From positions 133,920 through 144,370 of the forward strand of contig NW_003134839.1 of assembly GCF_000003605.2 (NCBI RefSeq): a DNA stretch of 10,451 bases, in the 5' to 3' direction. The notes below the pieces were generated by a model. It saw only the letters and a program-made list of their open reading frames with translations, was not told the origin of the DNA and did no database searches. Positions 1-7,224 of the stretch are shown here, one piece after another. Source of the DNA: Saccoglossus kowalevskii. Its lineage: Eukaryota > Hemichordata > Enteropneusta > Harrimaniidae. Every line of letters starts with the position of its first letter. Position 1 is the stretch's first letter. A program made the translations under genes and the position numbers.

Positions 1-315
1 TACTGCAATGCAATGTACTGCAATGTACTGCAATACAATGTAATGCACTGCAATGCAATGTAATGTACTGTAATGCAATGTACTGTAATGTACTGCAATG
101 CAATGTAATGTACTGTAATGTACTGCAATGCAATGTAATGTACTGCAATGTAATGTAATGTACTGCAATGCAATGCAATGTAATGCAATGTACTGCAATG
201 CAATGCAATGTAATGTACTGCAATGTAATGTAATGTACTGTAATGTAATGTACTGCAATGTACTGCAATGCAATGCAATGTAATGTAATGTAATGTAATG
301 TAGTGTAATGTAATG
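1..315. repeat. Degenerate pentanucleotide satellite, 63 units, truncated by the left window edge
   Basis: Sixty-three consecutive 5-nt units keep exactly the same phase with no insertion or deletion. Nearly all are one of three types: TAATG, CAATG or TACTG. The only exceptions are CAATA at 31-35, CACTG at 46-50 and TAGTG at 301-305. Higher-order duplication is visible: the six-unit block at 86-115 is repeated exactly at 116-145, and an eight-unit block at 126-165 recurs at 201-240. The array ends at 315, where the sequence becomes unique. It lies on the downstream side of separase exon 4, so it is probably intronic, but this cannot be proven from the window. Confidence 0.97.
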
Positions 316-529
316 TAGGTGAATAATTGTGTATTGTGCAATTGTGTTGATCATCACAATTTGTTTAAAATAATTATGCAAATTGTATGCATATTAGTAT
401 GTAAATGATTTAAATTTCTGGGAAGAACACTTGGAGTTACACACTGCTACATAATTGTTACCTCTGTTCTTTATATACTTCATATTCCAACTGATAGACA
501 TCATGACAATCACTGTCAAGGTAATCCTT

Positions 530-922
530 TAGAGTAGGTGTGCTGAAAATAATTAAATATATTTATTACAGATGGGAGGAGATAGTAAGATTTGAATAAA
601 ATTTATAAAAGATGGTGGTCGTCATGCTGTACCCATTTAAATTTCAGGTAAACAATAGTGTTCTCCTAGGAAAAATTGCATACAGTATTTGCTTAACAAT
701 AGTATATGTTAATGAAACGTAATGTAATCTTTTTTTTTTTTTGTTATGCTAAAATTGGTTCTATTGTTAAAGCGCGGTGGTCGTCGAGTGTTTGAATTTC
801 ATGTAGATAAACAATGTATTTTACATGTGTTATATACGTCACTATGAGTCCCATATCTAACAGGACGCGACACAACTGCCGCCCTTTAATATAAATTTTA
901 ACAGTTGGGAACCCCTACTCTA
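530..922. mobile_element. Probable non-autonomous hAT-type MITE
   Basis: The left end reads TAGAGTAGGTG (530-540). The right end, 912-922, is its reverse complement at 10 of 11 positions (TAGAGTAGGGG). Reading inward from the right, the sequence continues as GGGGTTCCCAACTG, a terminus typical of hAT-superfamily transposons. The possible 8-bp target duplications, TAATCCTT (522-529) and TAATGCCC (923-930), agree at only 5 of 8 positions, so the insertion is old or the ends are slightly misplaced. Inside, GGTGGTCGTC occurs twice (614-623 and 776-785), each followed by related sequence ending in TAAACAAT. No transposase reading frame is present. Confidence 0.42.
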
Positions 923-1029
923 TAATGCCCTGGGGAGAACCCTGCAATGTATTTTCACACAATGTACACATTGCAAGCGATCCATAATTTGACAAGTCAA
1001 AGTCCTCAGACAAACATTTCTCCAACAAT

Positions 1030-1425
1030 GGGCCATTCCTGTTTATATCTGCACTCCCCCCTGTTGATGTGGTCGGATTTCCAGCACTGTATCATGGGGA
1101 AAATACCCCGGAATTCCAAATGTATATGGAGAAACAGAATCTGGAAATCCAGACGAGTATGGAAAAAAAATTCCTGGAAATTTTGAACTTGGTAAATTAG
1201 CATATGATGAGTTATATTTGGAAATCCTACTCTGTATGGTGGCACAATGGAACTCATCAACACCATAAGTAGGAACTATAGTTTTGGATTTCCATTACTG
1301 TATGGTGAATGGTGATTTGGAAATAAAACTTTGAATGACTTATACACCCATGGAAATTATACCCTGTATGAAGTAAACACACAAGCTCATCAACAGGGGG
1401 GTGCAGATATAAACTGGAATGGCCC
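1030..1425. mobile_element. TIR-flanked element containing a 33-nt-period tandem array
   Basis: The terminal inverted repeats are 40 nt (1030-1069) and 38 nt (1388-1425). After reverse complementing, they differ by one substitution and one 2-nt indel. Both begin GGGCCATTCC and end TGTTGATG inward. AAT directly abuts each outer end (1027-1029 and 1426-1428) and may be a 3-bp target duplication. Between the arms lies a degenerate array with 33-nt spacing (see the repeat at 1075-1384). The right end is 27 nt from the separase exon 4 donor. No transposase is present and I cannot assign a superfamily. The near-identical arms suggest a fairly recent insertion or constraint on the arms. Confidence 0.6.
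1075..1384 (+). repeat. Degenerate 33-nt (11-codon) tandem repeat inside the TIR element
   Basis: Units begin with a GGAAATCC-like word at 1075, 1110, 1143, 1176, 1220, 1286, 1319 and 1352, and a diverged unit starts at 1253. The spacing is 33 nt except for a 2-nt insertion in the first unit and an extra 11 nt before 1220. Read from each GGA, the units translate to an 11-residue pattern Gly-(Asn/Phe/Ile)-Pro-x-x-Tyr-Gly-x-x-x-x; examples are GNPDEYG (1143) and GNPTLYG (1220). Frame changes and a stop in the 1286 unit mean that it is not an intact coding sequence now. It could be a decayed coding repeat or simply a minisatellite with a period divisible by three. Confidence 0.7.
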
Positions 1426-1452
1426 AATACAACTTTACATCTTTCCTCTCAC

Positions 1453-1616
1453 CTGAGATCCAAATCATGTTTCGCCTTCACGAACATTACGACAAAGTTC
1501 TTCACAGAATGTCCAAATAAGGATATTGCTGACACAGCCGTTTTGATGGCATCTTCAGAAGATTCAGTCTTTCTTTGGCAGTCAATCAATAGTTCATATT
1601 TCTTTCTCAACTTCAT
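1453..1616 (-). CDS. ESPL1: Separase coding exon 4 (last one in the window)
   Basis: The acceptor TTCACCCAACAG precedes ATGAAGTTGAGAAAG at 1616, in phase 0 as exon 3 requires. The donor is CTCAG|GTGAGA at 1452, leaving phase 2. The exon encodes 54 residues: MKLRKKYELLIDCQRK..., then a second helix FVVMFVKAKHDLDL. The paired helices match the layout of human separase after the NLAYSFYSHK segment. The open frame continues 51 nt upstream through the acceptor, but that extension is treated as intron. The next exon lies left of the window or was missed. Confidence 0.75.
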
Positions 1617-4600
1617 CTGTTGGGTGAAAATTCTTTGTTTTGTTAACCTGTATCTCTGAATCAACATTATAGACAGTAAATAAGAAAACGCACGTCTAAA
1701 AACTTAAAAAAATGAAAGATATACATGTAGCAGTTCCTAATCTGTAACCAAAAACTTACAATCAATTTTCTCTGATTATTTATGTTTATTCTGTAATTTA
1801 CTGGTAAACAAAATTGGATTCAGTCAAAATTTTTCAAATCAAATGTGGAGTGCCTGTCTACAATGTGGCTGGCAAAAAGGCTGCCCTGAATATTGCTCTT
1901 CATACGCTTATTGTACTGTAAAATTCAGCGAATATACCTTTTTTCCTATATTTTACATTTTATTCATCAAAAACATCAACAAATTTGTTACAAAACAAGA
2001 AAAATTAATTGCAGCAAAACTTTTTTATTTTTTTCATTCCTAGAATTTTTCTTGTTTTTTGTCATTTAGACGAGGGACTAGATTCCTCAAAAAACAGCTC
2101 AACACACAAAATGGCTAATTACAATTTGTACTTTGTATATTTCAAATTCTTATGGTCCTTCAACTTCAACCAATAATACTATTGAGTAAAATTGGATTTT
2201 CAAAATTTTAAAAGCAGAAAATGACTGAAAAGTTAGTCGTTTTGGCATACGGCTGAGCAGTAATTTCACCAGCAACAGTTAGGTATAGCCAGCAGTCATC
2301 AAGTTTATACATCTGAACCATTGCATACCTACTAATACACTATTCTATATTAATTACTGTAAAATCTGTATGAAACACAGCGGCTTCTATTAAAATGGTA
2401 CAATGCAACAGAAGGGGTGCGGCTGCTATTAGAGCATCTACACTTATGAGAAATGATGAATTTTTTATTCTAAATTATTCAAAAACATTGGGTGCGACTT
2501 TTATTAGAGATGCAGCTTTTAATACAGATTTTACGGTGATACTGTAAAAGATTATTCAGCTTGATTTTAGCTGGAATTAATTTTCCCTGAAAAGACTTTT
2601 TGGATGTTTTGTATGAAATTCATTTTCACTGATTTTTAAAAATTTGAATGTAAAATATAGGAAAAAAGGTATATTCACTGGATTTTTGGATCATTCCTTC
2701 AGCAAAAATAGCGAAGCGAAAAAATAATTTCACTTCAACACTACATTATGTGACTTACTTTATCTGCTCTGTTCTCATCCAACCTATCATCATTTGTACT
2801 ACAGTACTCGTATATTTGTTGGCATGACAACAGTAATAATGGTAAACAGTCAACATATCTTCTATCTTTATATAGTACAACAGCAAGATTGTAACAATGC
2901 ACACCTATAGGGAAAATAGAGAGTAAACAACTTTTAAGTTTGATGCTTTCTGGAATCATGCAAACTCAAAAATAAGCTATATTCTCCCCTAATAAATAAT
3001 AATTAAGGTAGAAGCCTAGACATAATTTTTGACAAAATTGGTCATAAATCGCATGACAATGTTCATTAGTTTATTATGTACAATCATGAAGCTAACGTTC
3101 CATGGTAAATGAGAAACGTGTCCTACTATTTCTTGAAAATTGCTATTTTTAGAACAATTCCGTAGAACACAATGTTAAAGAAAAATTGCATTTTTTGACA
3201 CTTTTAAAAACCCAGATTTTTTAAATAATTCAGAACAAAAAATACTCCATCATTAACAATATATGATTTTTTCAGCCTATGTAACCAGGCTAGATTTTGA
3301 GATATTGCATAATATCTCTGCCATAGGAACCTGTGGTAAAAGTGTTATAATACTGTCAAAATTGTGACTTTCCACCAAAATACAACCATCAATTTCTCCA
3401 AAAAAAGGCTGGTGACCCCAAAACTTTTTTAGCTCAATATTCTAATACATGTATTGCCTTGGAGTACAATTTATTGCAAAAATTATGAAATTAAAGTTAA
3501 ACCTTTTCGCTGGTAACTGGCTGAGAAGCCTGGACACCATGAGTGAGAATTCTGGGCAGCTGACTGAGAATTCTGGGTGATTGACTGATAAACCTGGGCA
3601 CCTGACTGACAAACCTAGGCAGCTGACTGACACACTCTGGCAGCTGAGAACATTTCCTGAAAATAAGACTCAGACTTGCATGTAGAGGGAACGCTGAACC
3701 TGAAGTACGACTTACCAAATTGTGCTCTTTCGTTGGCTGCCAACATACCGCCTTCTCCACTGGCAACAGTCGATATAATATCCAGCGTTTTATGACAAGT
3801 TGGCAAACAATACGAATACAAATCCAGTTTGGTGGGCAGCTGTTGAAGCAGTAATTGATAAACTAAATCAAGACATAGCATTTGTTTATTAGTGTCCTGC
3901 TGTTGAGCAGACCTCGATTCCGTAATCTGTTTATTTCGTTGATGGACATCCACGCACAAGGTGAATAACTTGATGATTTCTTGATAGAACTCGGTTGACT
4001 TTTTTGAGAGATGGTCGCTGCAGTTCAGGCCTTCTGAGATAACTTTACGAAGCAGGTCTGTAGATTGTAAAACTACTTGAAACATTTCAGGGGTGATACT
4101 TTTGTATTTCTTCATCGCTGTGTAAATAGACTGCAGTAGCGATATAGTTTCTGCATCCGGCAACTTGTCCAAAGCAAGATTTAAACTTGCATGTAAAATA
4201 TCACTACAAATTTGCAATGACGTCTTCAGTGGTTGTGCAGTACAAAGTTTGTAAATTTGTTTCATGTGGTTCCCGAGCCACGTTAATGCAGTTTTTGTTG
4301 ACCCTACCGAGTACATACAATCTGTGCATTTCATTGTCCATCTCATCAAGGCTACAATGTCTATTTCCCCAAGGGTTCCTCTTTGTAGTTGGTGCTCAAA
4401 TTTCTCAAGCATATTATCAAAAACAGTCTTGTAACATTTATGGAGCACAGTATGTGAACTCTGCATTGATTTCATAAATTGGGCCACGGCTTTTGACGCT
4501 TGCTCCACGACCCAGCTGACTTCAGAAGTGCTCAGTAGAGCAAACCGCACAGCCGAAGTCCTGAATTCGAGAACCATCACAGACACGCCCGTCAAAGCAT

Positions 4601-6396
4601 CACCGGCTTGTGACTTTTCAATATCAATGGCTGCTTTCCACGCACAATTAAAAGACTGCTTAGCAATATTATCAATTTCACCACCACAGTCGGGATTTTC
4701 ATCTCGGCTGCAGCAAAGCTGTTTATATAGATGCGAGGAAAATTCTAAACAATCATCGTAGCGTTGATATTTATATGTGTGTAATACAACATGAAATAAC
4801 AACTTATCCAGCAACATAGGATTGGTACTACCGAATGAAAGAACAGACGTACACTGATGAGCCAGCCTGCACATTTCAATCACGTCATCAAGATCATCAG
4901 TGCTGGCAGCTAATAGTTGAACACAGTGCCGGAGTACTTTTAAACTGAAGACACCATATTTTTCAGATTCCTTCTTCGCCACTTTCTTCTGTATCACTGG
5001 TCCCAGGTACATCTGGCAAAAAAGATAAATGCTCATTTACAAGGCTGCATGTTTTATCACAATCTGAATGATAATTCTCAAAGAGGAACTAGAACAGGAA
5101 GTCAGTAGATGTTGGTTAGTGTGGAGGAAAAACAGAGGTGTTAATCCAAAATTTTTTGTTTGTGATTGGGGAAAGAGTTCCTTTTGTACCCCCATCCCTA
5201 ACCCTACCCTCCAGCACTCCTCATTTAATTGTACATGCCCCCTCCTAAGGACATCTATAGTTATCTGGAGGGGACATATACAAATGAATTGGGTAACTGG
5301 GAGTGAGTGTTAGAGTTAGGGTTAGGGTGTACAAAAGGAACTCTTGCCTAAAGCGAGAGGGTTGTCACCTGCACACACGCGGGAATTGAGTCCCAAGCGG
5401 CAAAAGAACACACGCTAAAAACGCAATGGCTCATGGGTAGACGCTTGTTTATAAACAATGACACGCTATGGCCACCTGACACATGCGCAGGTGACTACTC
5501 CCCCATTTTAATATTTGAACCTACGGTACACCTTTTAATGAAAGATGGCATTTCGCTTAGTACATGTATCTTGGCAGAAATACGTTCCTCCATGATAGAA
5601 TGTAATTTTGTTGTGTGGGTATTTTACTTTAAATGTAATAGATACCAGTCTCAAAAGTAAGCCAACATGTGATTCATGGCATGAGCAGATGTAATAAGCT
5701 GATCATCAAAACAGAACCAGTTATGGGTGAGGGGCCCCATGAAACTCTTACAATGTACCTCATGTAGTCCTACATGAAACCATAAGGTTACCAGAAAAAT
5801 TGATATCTACATTCGTTAGTGAACTGTTCACTGAAACACACCCACAGAACTTTTTTGGAATTAGTGAAAGACTTATCATTTATTAATATTAATTTTATGA
5901 ATTAGTACATGTATTATTAATATTATTTATGTTAAATATTCAGGGCTACAGTTTGGCTAATCCGATTGCAATGTATACTGTACACATAGACTACGAAATT
6001 GTGTTGAATAAAAGCGGGGGAATATGGTATTCCTATTCCAAATAATAATAATAATTGAGATTTCTAGACGTTACGGCCCCTTCTCATTAATCATATTAAT
6101 ATTATCAGCCAACACTGTTCCTGTCACAGCATCATGCACTTTATTTCAGTGATGTTTGAATTGAAGGTGAATACAGAGTATATTTCAAAATCTCCAAATA
6201 TAAGAAATGTTTTTTTTTACCAAAACAAAAATATTTCAAAACATCTAGGAACTCCGAGTTATCGAACTGCGCTATTATAAACCAATTCTTTGTTGACAAG
6301 TTCAAAATCCAAAGTAAAACGAACCTTGACGTCTTCCAGCACATCGCACACCGACTGACCCTCCTTGAGAGCCTTCAATATTCTTTCTTCCTCCAT
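1453..6396 (-). CDS. ESPL1: Separase, N-terminal part (four coding exons, 5' complete, 3' beyond the window)
   Basis: Separase is the clan CD cysteine protease that cuts the cohesin kleisin at anaphase onset; securin restrains it. The coding path is join(6396-6325, 5012-3716, 2904-2759, 1616-1453), read on the minus strand. It gives about 559 residues, against roughly 2,100 in human separase. All internal ends have GT-AG signals and compatible phases (0, 1, 0, then 2). The visible part is the helical, TPR-like N-terminal superhelix that contacts securin. The protease domain lies beyond the left edge. Landmarks similar to human separase, compared from memory, are LLDKLLFHVVL (about residue 91), AKQSFNCAWKAA (about 141), CYNLAVVLYKDRRYVDC (about 460, exon 3) and the helix after KLRKKYELLIDC (exon 4). 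The start ATG at 6396 has A at -3 and G at +4, and an in-frame TGA lies 9 nt upstream. An exon-level check by alignment or RNA would settle the model. Confidence 0.8.
1914..2033 (-). mobile_element. Degraded, internally deleted copy of the CAGCGAATATAC MITE family
   Basis: The stretch TCAGCGAATATACC...TTTCCTATATTTTACATT matches the internal part of the copy at 7549-7760 and has the same orientation. It is followed by a diverged match to that copy's later part (AAATTTGTTACAAAAC, then GCAGCAAAAC). The start, TACTGTAAAAT, resembles the family terminus but joins straight to internal sequence, so the outer 60-odd nt are missing. The 3' boundary is approximate. Confidence 0.6.
2354..2539. mobile_element. 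MITE-like element of a second family, about 186 bp
   Basis: The inverted ends TTACTGTAAAATCTGTAT (2354-2371) and 2522-2539 agree at 16 of 18 positions after reverse complementing. Inside are two related direct copies of a GGGTGCGRCTNYTATTAGAG motif, near 2417 and 2491. The element abuts the next MITE at 2540 with no spacer, so one may have inserted at the end of the other. There is no coding capacity. Confidence 0.6.
2540..2733 (+). mobile_element. MITE copy of the CAGCGAATATAC family
   Basis: It starts TACTGTAAAAGATTATTCAG and continues through TTTTAGCTGGAATTAATTTT, CATTTTCACTGATTTTT and ATATAGGAAAAAAGGTATAT to a tail of GCGAA-rich sequence. It matches the plus-strand copy at 9108-9301 and the reverse complement of 7549-7760 along its length. 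The end at 2733 is approximate. It sits 25 nt beyond the donor of separase exon 3. Confidence 0.75.
2759..2904 (-). CDS. ESPL1: Separase coding exon 3
   Basis: The acceptor TTTTCCCTATAG at 2905 joins in phase 1 to exon 2: G plus GT rebuilds Gly457. The exon then reads VHCYNLAVVLYKDRRY and ends ENRADK before the donor AAA|GTAAGT at 2758. The peptide resembles the human separase segment with a SNLAYSFYSHKLYAEA-type helical hairpin, in the expected order after exon 2. Forty-eight residues are encoded besides the split glycine. A MITE copy (2540-2733) ends only 25 nt beyond the donor. Confidence 0.8.
2905..3715 (-). other. ESPL1: Separase intron 2
   Basis: This 811-nt intron runs from the donor GTAAGT (3715) to the acceptor TTTTCCCTATAG (2905). 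It contains the 21-nt minisatellite at 3522-3648 and one TACATGTA (3446-3453). The stretch 2960-3520 is AT-rich, and I see nothing functional in it. The minus-strand open frames at 3442-3633 and 3497-3766 exist because the minisatellite period is a multiple of three. Confidence 0.8.
3522..3648. repeat. 21-nt minisatellite, six units
   Basis: Units start at 3522 (22 nt), 3544, 3565, 3586, 3607 and 3628, the last five being exactly 21 nt. The plus-strand consensus is close to TGAGAATTCTGGGCAGCTGAC; the two units at 3544 and 3565 are the most alike. All frames stay largely open because 21 is divisible by three. One minus-strand frame reads as a heptapeptide repeat (S-V-x-C-P-x-F/L). It lies in separase intron 2, 67 nt beyond the exon 2 donor. 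Confidence 0.92.
3716..5012 (-). CDS. ESPL1: Separase coding exon 2 (large, 1297 nt)
   Basis: This single long open exon encodes residues 25-456 plus one base of codon 457. The acceptor is TTTTTTGCCAG|ATG at 5013 and the donor is TTTG|GTAAGT at 3715, an excellent match. The frame stays open through the donor for another 100 nt before a stop, but that tail (ending CQSAA) lies in the minisatellite-bearing intron and is not coding. The protein is rich in Leu, Cys and amphipathic helices, with no transmembrane segment, which fits the helical-repeat N-terminus of separase. There is a short polar, Gln-rich loop (SAQQQDTNKQ) near residue 391. The antisense open frames at 4187-4477 and 4528-4761 are shadows of this exon. 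Confidence 0.85.
5173..5345. mobile_element. Foldback element with telomere-like arms, about 173 bp
   Basis: The outer arms AAGAGTTCCTTTTGTAC (5173-5189) and 5329-5345 are perfect inverted repeats. Just inside them are CCCTAACCCTACCCT on the left (about 5195-5209) and the opposite-strand TTAGAGTTAGGGTTAGGG on the right (about 5310-5327). The symmetry continues towards the centre through TTGTACATGCCCCCTCC and GGAGGGGACATATACAAAT, so almost the whole unit can fold on itself. It is probably a foldback MITE; no clear target duplication was found. Confidence 0.65.
5361..5498. repeat. Short inverted repeat with a central 14-nt palindrome
   Basis: The ends GTTGTCACCTGCACACAC and CACATGCGCAGGTGACTAC form inverted repeats with a perfect 9-nt core, GTCACCTGC (5364-5372 and 5487-5495). 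The interior holds the perfect palindrome TTGTTTATAAACAA (5445-5458). It is richer in CpG than its surroundings and begins 15 nt after the telomere-like foldback. It may be another small foldback element; no target duplication is evident. Confidence 0.45.
6325..6396 (-). CDS. ESPL1: Separase coding exon 1
   Basis: This exon carries the start codon and 24 residues, beginning MEEERILKALKEG and ending DVLEDVK. It is followed by the donor AAG|GTTCGT at 6324, a weak match to the GTAAGT consensus. It ends in phase 0, which fits the phase-0 acceptor TTTTTTGCCAG before exon 2. Other GT dinucleotides inside the exon give weaker donors or the wrong phase. The peptide is short and poorly conserved, so the assignment rests on the good start context, the upstream in-frame stop and the splice-phase agreement rather than on homology. 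Confidence 0.62.
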
Positions 6397-6496
6397 ATTC
6401 AGTCAGTTCATTCTTGCAGTGTTGCTCAAAATACAGAAATACGAGCGAATATACCGTTCTCGGCAAAGCAAAGCTTAGCTTCCTTTACAAAAAATT

Positions 6497-6508
6497 AAAA
6501 TGGCCGCC
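6497..6508. promoter_or_regulatory. Overlapping YY1-like / E2F-like motif in the separase upstream region
   Basis: The plus strand reads AAAATGGCCGCC, a match to the YY1 core ANATGGCSGC. The minus strand reads TTTGGCGGCC, close to the E2F core TTTSSCGC. It lies about 100 nt upstream of the separase start codon, where a proximal promoter is expected. The match is based on consensus only. Confidence 0.4.
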
Positions 6509-6543
6509 AAATACTCAACGAAAAGGGTTTCAGTAGGCTGTAT

Positions 6544-6551
6544 CTGATTGG
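6544..6551 (-). promoter_or_regulatory. NF-Y CCAAT box upstream of separase
   Basis: The minus strand reads CCAATCAG, the favoured NF-Y core with its usual AG flank, about 150 nt upstream of the separase ATG. NF-Y boxes are common in G2/M promoters. No CHR element (TTTGAA) was found between it and the start codon. Confidence 0.45.
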
Positions 6552-7160
6552 AGGATATTTTTTGTTGCGACTAATCACACACTGCGTTTTATGTCTTCCT
6601 AATGCTGCATTCTGGGTCTAGCTAGGTTTTGGTAGATTAATAATCAGTTTGTAAATAAACTATAATTAACTTAAATTTTTGTTGAATTCAAGTTCTATTA
6701 AAGATTTAATTCATTATAAATAATCCAATCTAAATATTGCTAAATTTGTATGCAGCCTTCAATACCTCATAATTTGTTTAATCGAGACGTTATTTTAAGG
6801 TGTACAGTACCTGGGGTCATTTACTGTTTTTTCGGGGTCAGATAAAAAAACATACCAGTGAGATCGCTTACAGGCTCTTCGCTTGGAGTCGTTTGTAGGT
6901 AATTTGTCTGGGTACATGTAAGTATGCACGCTTAATCCCGGAATACGCTGATTTACCTTTTGCACCCACGTTTGGTGCGCACTGCGTTCTGATTTTGATC
7001 GTCAAATAAGAGTGTCGTCAATATACCAGAATAATTTTGGTCGGTCTATCAGAATTTAAACATCGACCAATTCATGGTTATTATTTTTTAGTAACCGCAA
7101 ACACATAGAGTTGGGAGTTATTCGCCTTTGCTATTGTGCTTTAGTTCTGTCTAGCAAATG

Positions 7161-7175
7161 ACCGTCGACGACGGT
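7161..7175. promoter_or_regulatory. CpG-rich odd palindrome near the X-box
   Basis: ACCGTCGACGACGGT has perfect 7-nt arms around a single central A. It holds four CpG dinucleotides in an otherwise CpG-poor region, 35 nt before the X-box. Its function is unknown; it may be part of the CFAP410 promoter. Confidence 0.3.
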
Positions 7176-7210
7176 TTGGTTTTCCATCTGCGAAACTTTG
7201 ATTAGGTTAC

Positions 7211-7224
7211 GTTGTCATGGAAAT
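7211..7224 (+). promoter_or_regulatory. RFX X-box, likely CFAP410 promoter element
   Basis: GTTGTCATGGAAAT matches the ciliary X-box consensus RYYNYYATRRNRAC at 13 of 14 positions; only the final C is replaced by T. RFX factors bind X-boxes in the promoters of ciliary genes, and the gene downstream encodes a ciliary-base protein. It lies about 815 nt before the ATG, but a 5' UTR intron intervenes, so it could be close to the transcription start. Confidence 0.5.

Larger units (their letters stand above)
1..1452 (-). other. Sequence downstream of separase coding exon 4: probable intron 4, 5' part
   Basis: This stretch begins at the GTGAGA donor after exon 4 (1452 reading leftward). I find no further separase-like exon in it on the minus strand. 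It holds the pentamer satellite (1-315), a probable hAT-type MITE (530-922) and a TIR element (1030-1425). The remaining 316-529 and 923-1029 are unique AT-rich sequence in which I see no gene. The open frames at 947-1186 (+) and 1006-1266 (-) are by-products of the repeat element. Confidence 0.6.
1617..2758 (-). other. ESPL1: Separase intron 3, filled with MITE fragments
   Basis: This 1,142-nt GT-AG intron separates exons 3 and 4. It holds an internally deleted MITE copy (1914-2033), a second type of inverted-repeat element (2354-2539) and a full MITE copy (2540-2733). The rest is AT-rich. One TACATGTA octamer lies at 1722-1729. The plus-strand open frame at 1843-2043 overlaps the MITE fragment and does not look like a gene. 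Confidence 0.75.
5013..6324 (-). other. ESPL1: Separase intron 1
   Basis: This 1,312-nt intron lies between the short first coding exon and the large second one. It carries the telomere-like foldback (5173-5345) and a second short inverted repeat (5361-5498). It also holds two TACATGTA octamers (5561 and 5906), a CATGTAG-TC-CTACATG hairpin (5761-5776), an ATTAATATTA-rich stretch (5877-5940) and a short AAT repeat (about 6041-6055). I see no exon in 5500-6324. The open frames at 5068-5313, 5433-5660 and 6141-6344 have no gene-like features. Confidence 0.65.

Noticed and set aside
1-315. Pentamer array considered as a CRISPR-like repeat array
   Set aside because: There are no spacers; units are directly contiguous 5-mers.
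340-361. Near-perfect 22-nt palindrome AATTGTG-TTGATCAT-CACAATT resembling a bacterial operator
   Set aside because: The setting is an animal intron or intergenic region, so a bacterial-type operator makes no sense; a single short AT-rich palindrome is expected by chance.
947-1266. Open frames on both strands (79 and 86 codons)
   Set aside because: They arise from the TIR element and its 33-nt array; neither follows the 11-residue register throughout, and no splice or homology support is seen.
3615-3715. Continuation of the separase frame past the exon 2 donor
   Set aside because: A perfect GTAAGT donor at 3715 joins in phase to exon 3, whose peptide fits separase; the extension runs into the minisatellite.
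4187-4761. Plus-strand open frames of 96 and 77 codons
   Set aside because: They are antisense to separase exon 2, which has strong homology and splice support.
5433-5660. 75-codon open frame in separase intron 1
   Set aside because: It begins inside a short inverted repeat and has no recognisable domain, no conserved pattern and no splice context.
6141-6344. Minus-strand 67-codon open frame overlapping separase exon 1
   Set aside because: It is in another frame from the exon, is AT-rich and low in complexity, and would lack the splice junction to exon 2.
6448-6462. GAGCGAATATACC resembling the MITE marker CAGCGAATATACC
   Set aside because: The match is about 11-12 nt and the flanks do not align to the family, so it is too short to call a fragment.
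6500-6547. Short plus-strand reading frame ATGGCCGCCAAA... with good start context (15 codons)
   Set aside because: It overlaps the YY1/E2F-like motif and ends quickly; it could be an upstream ORF, but no transcript evidence is visible.
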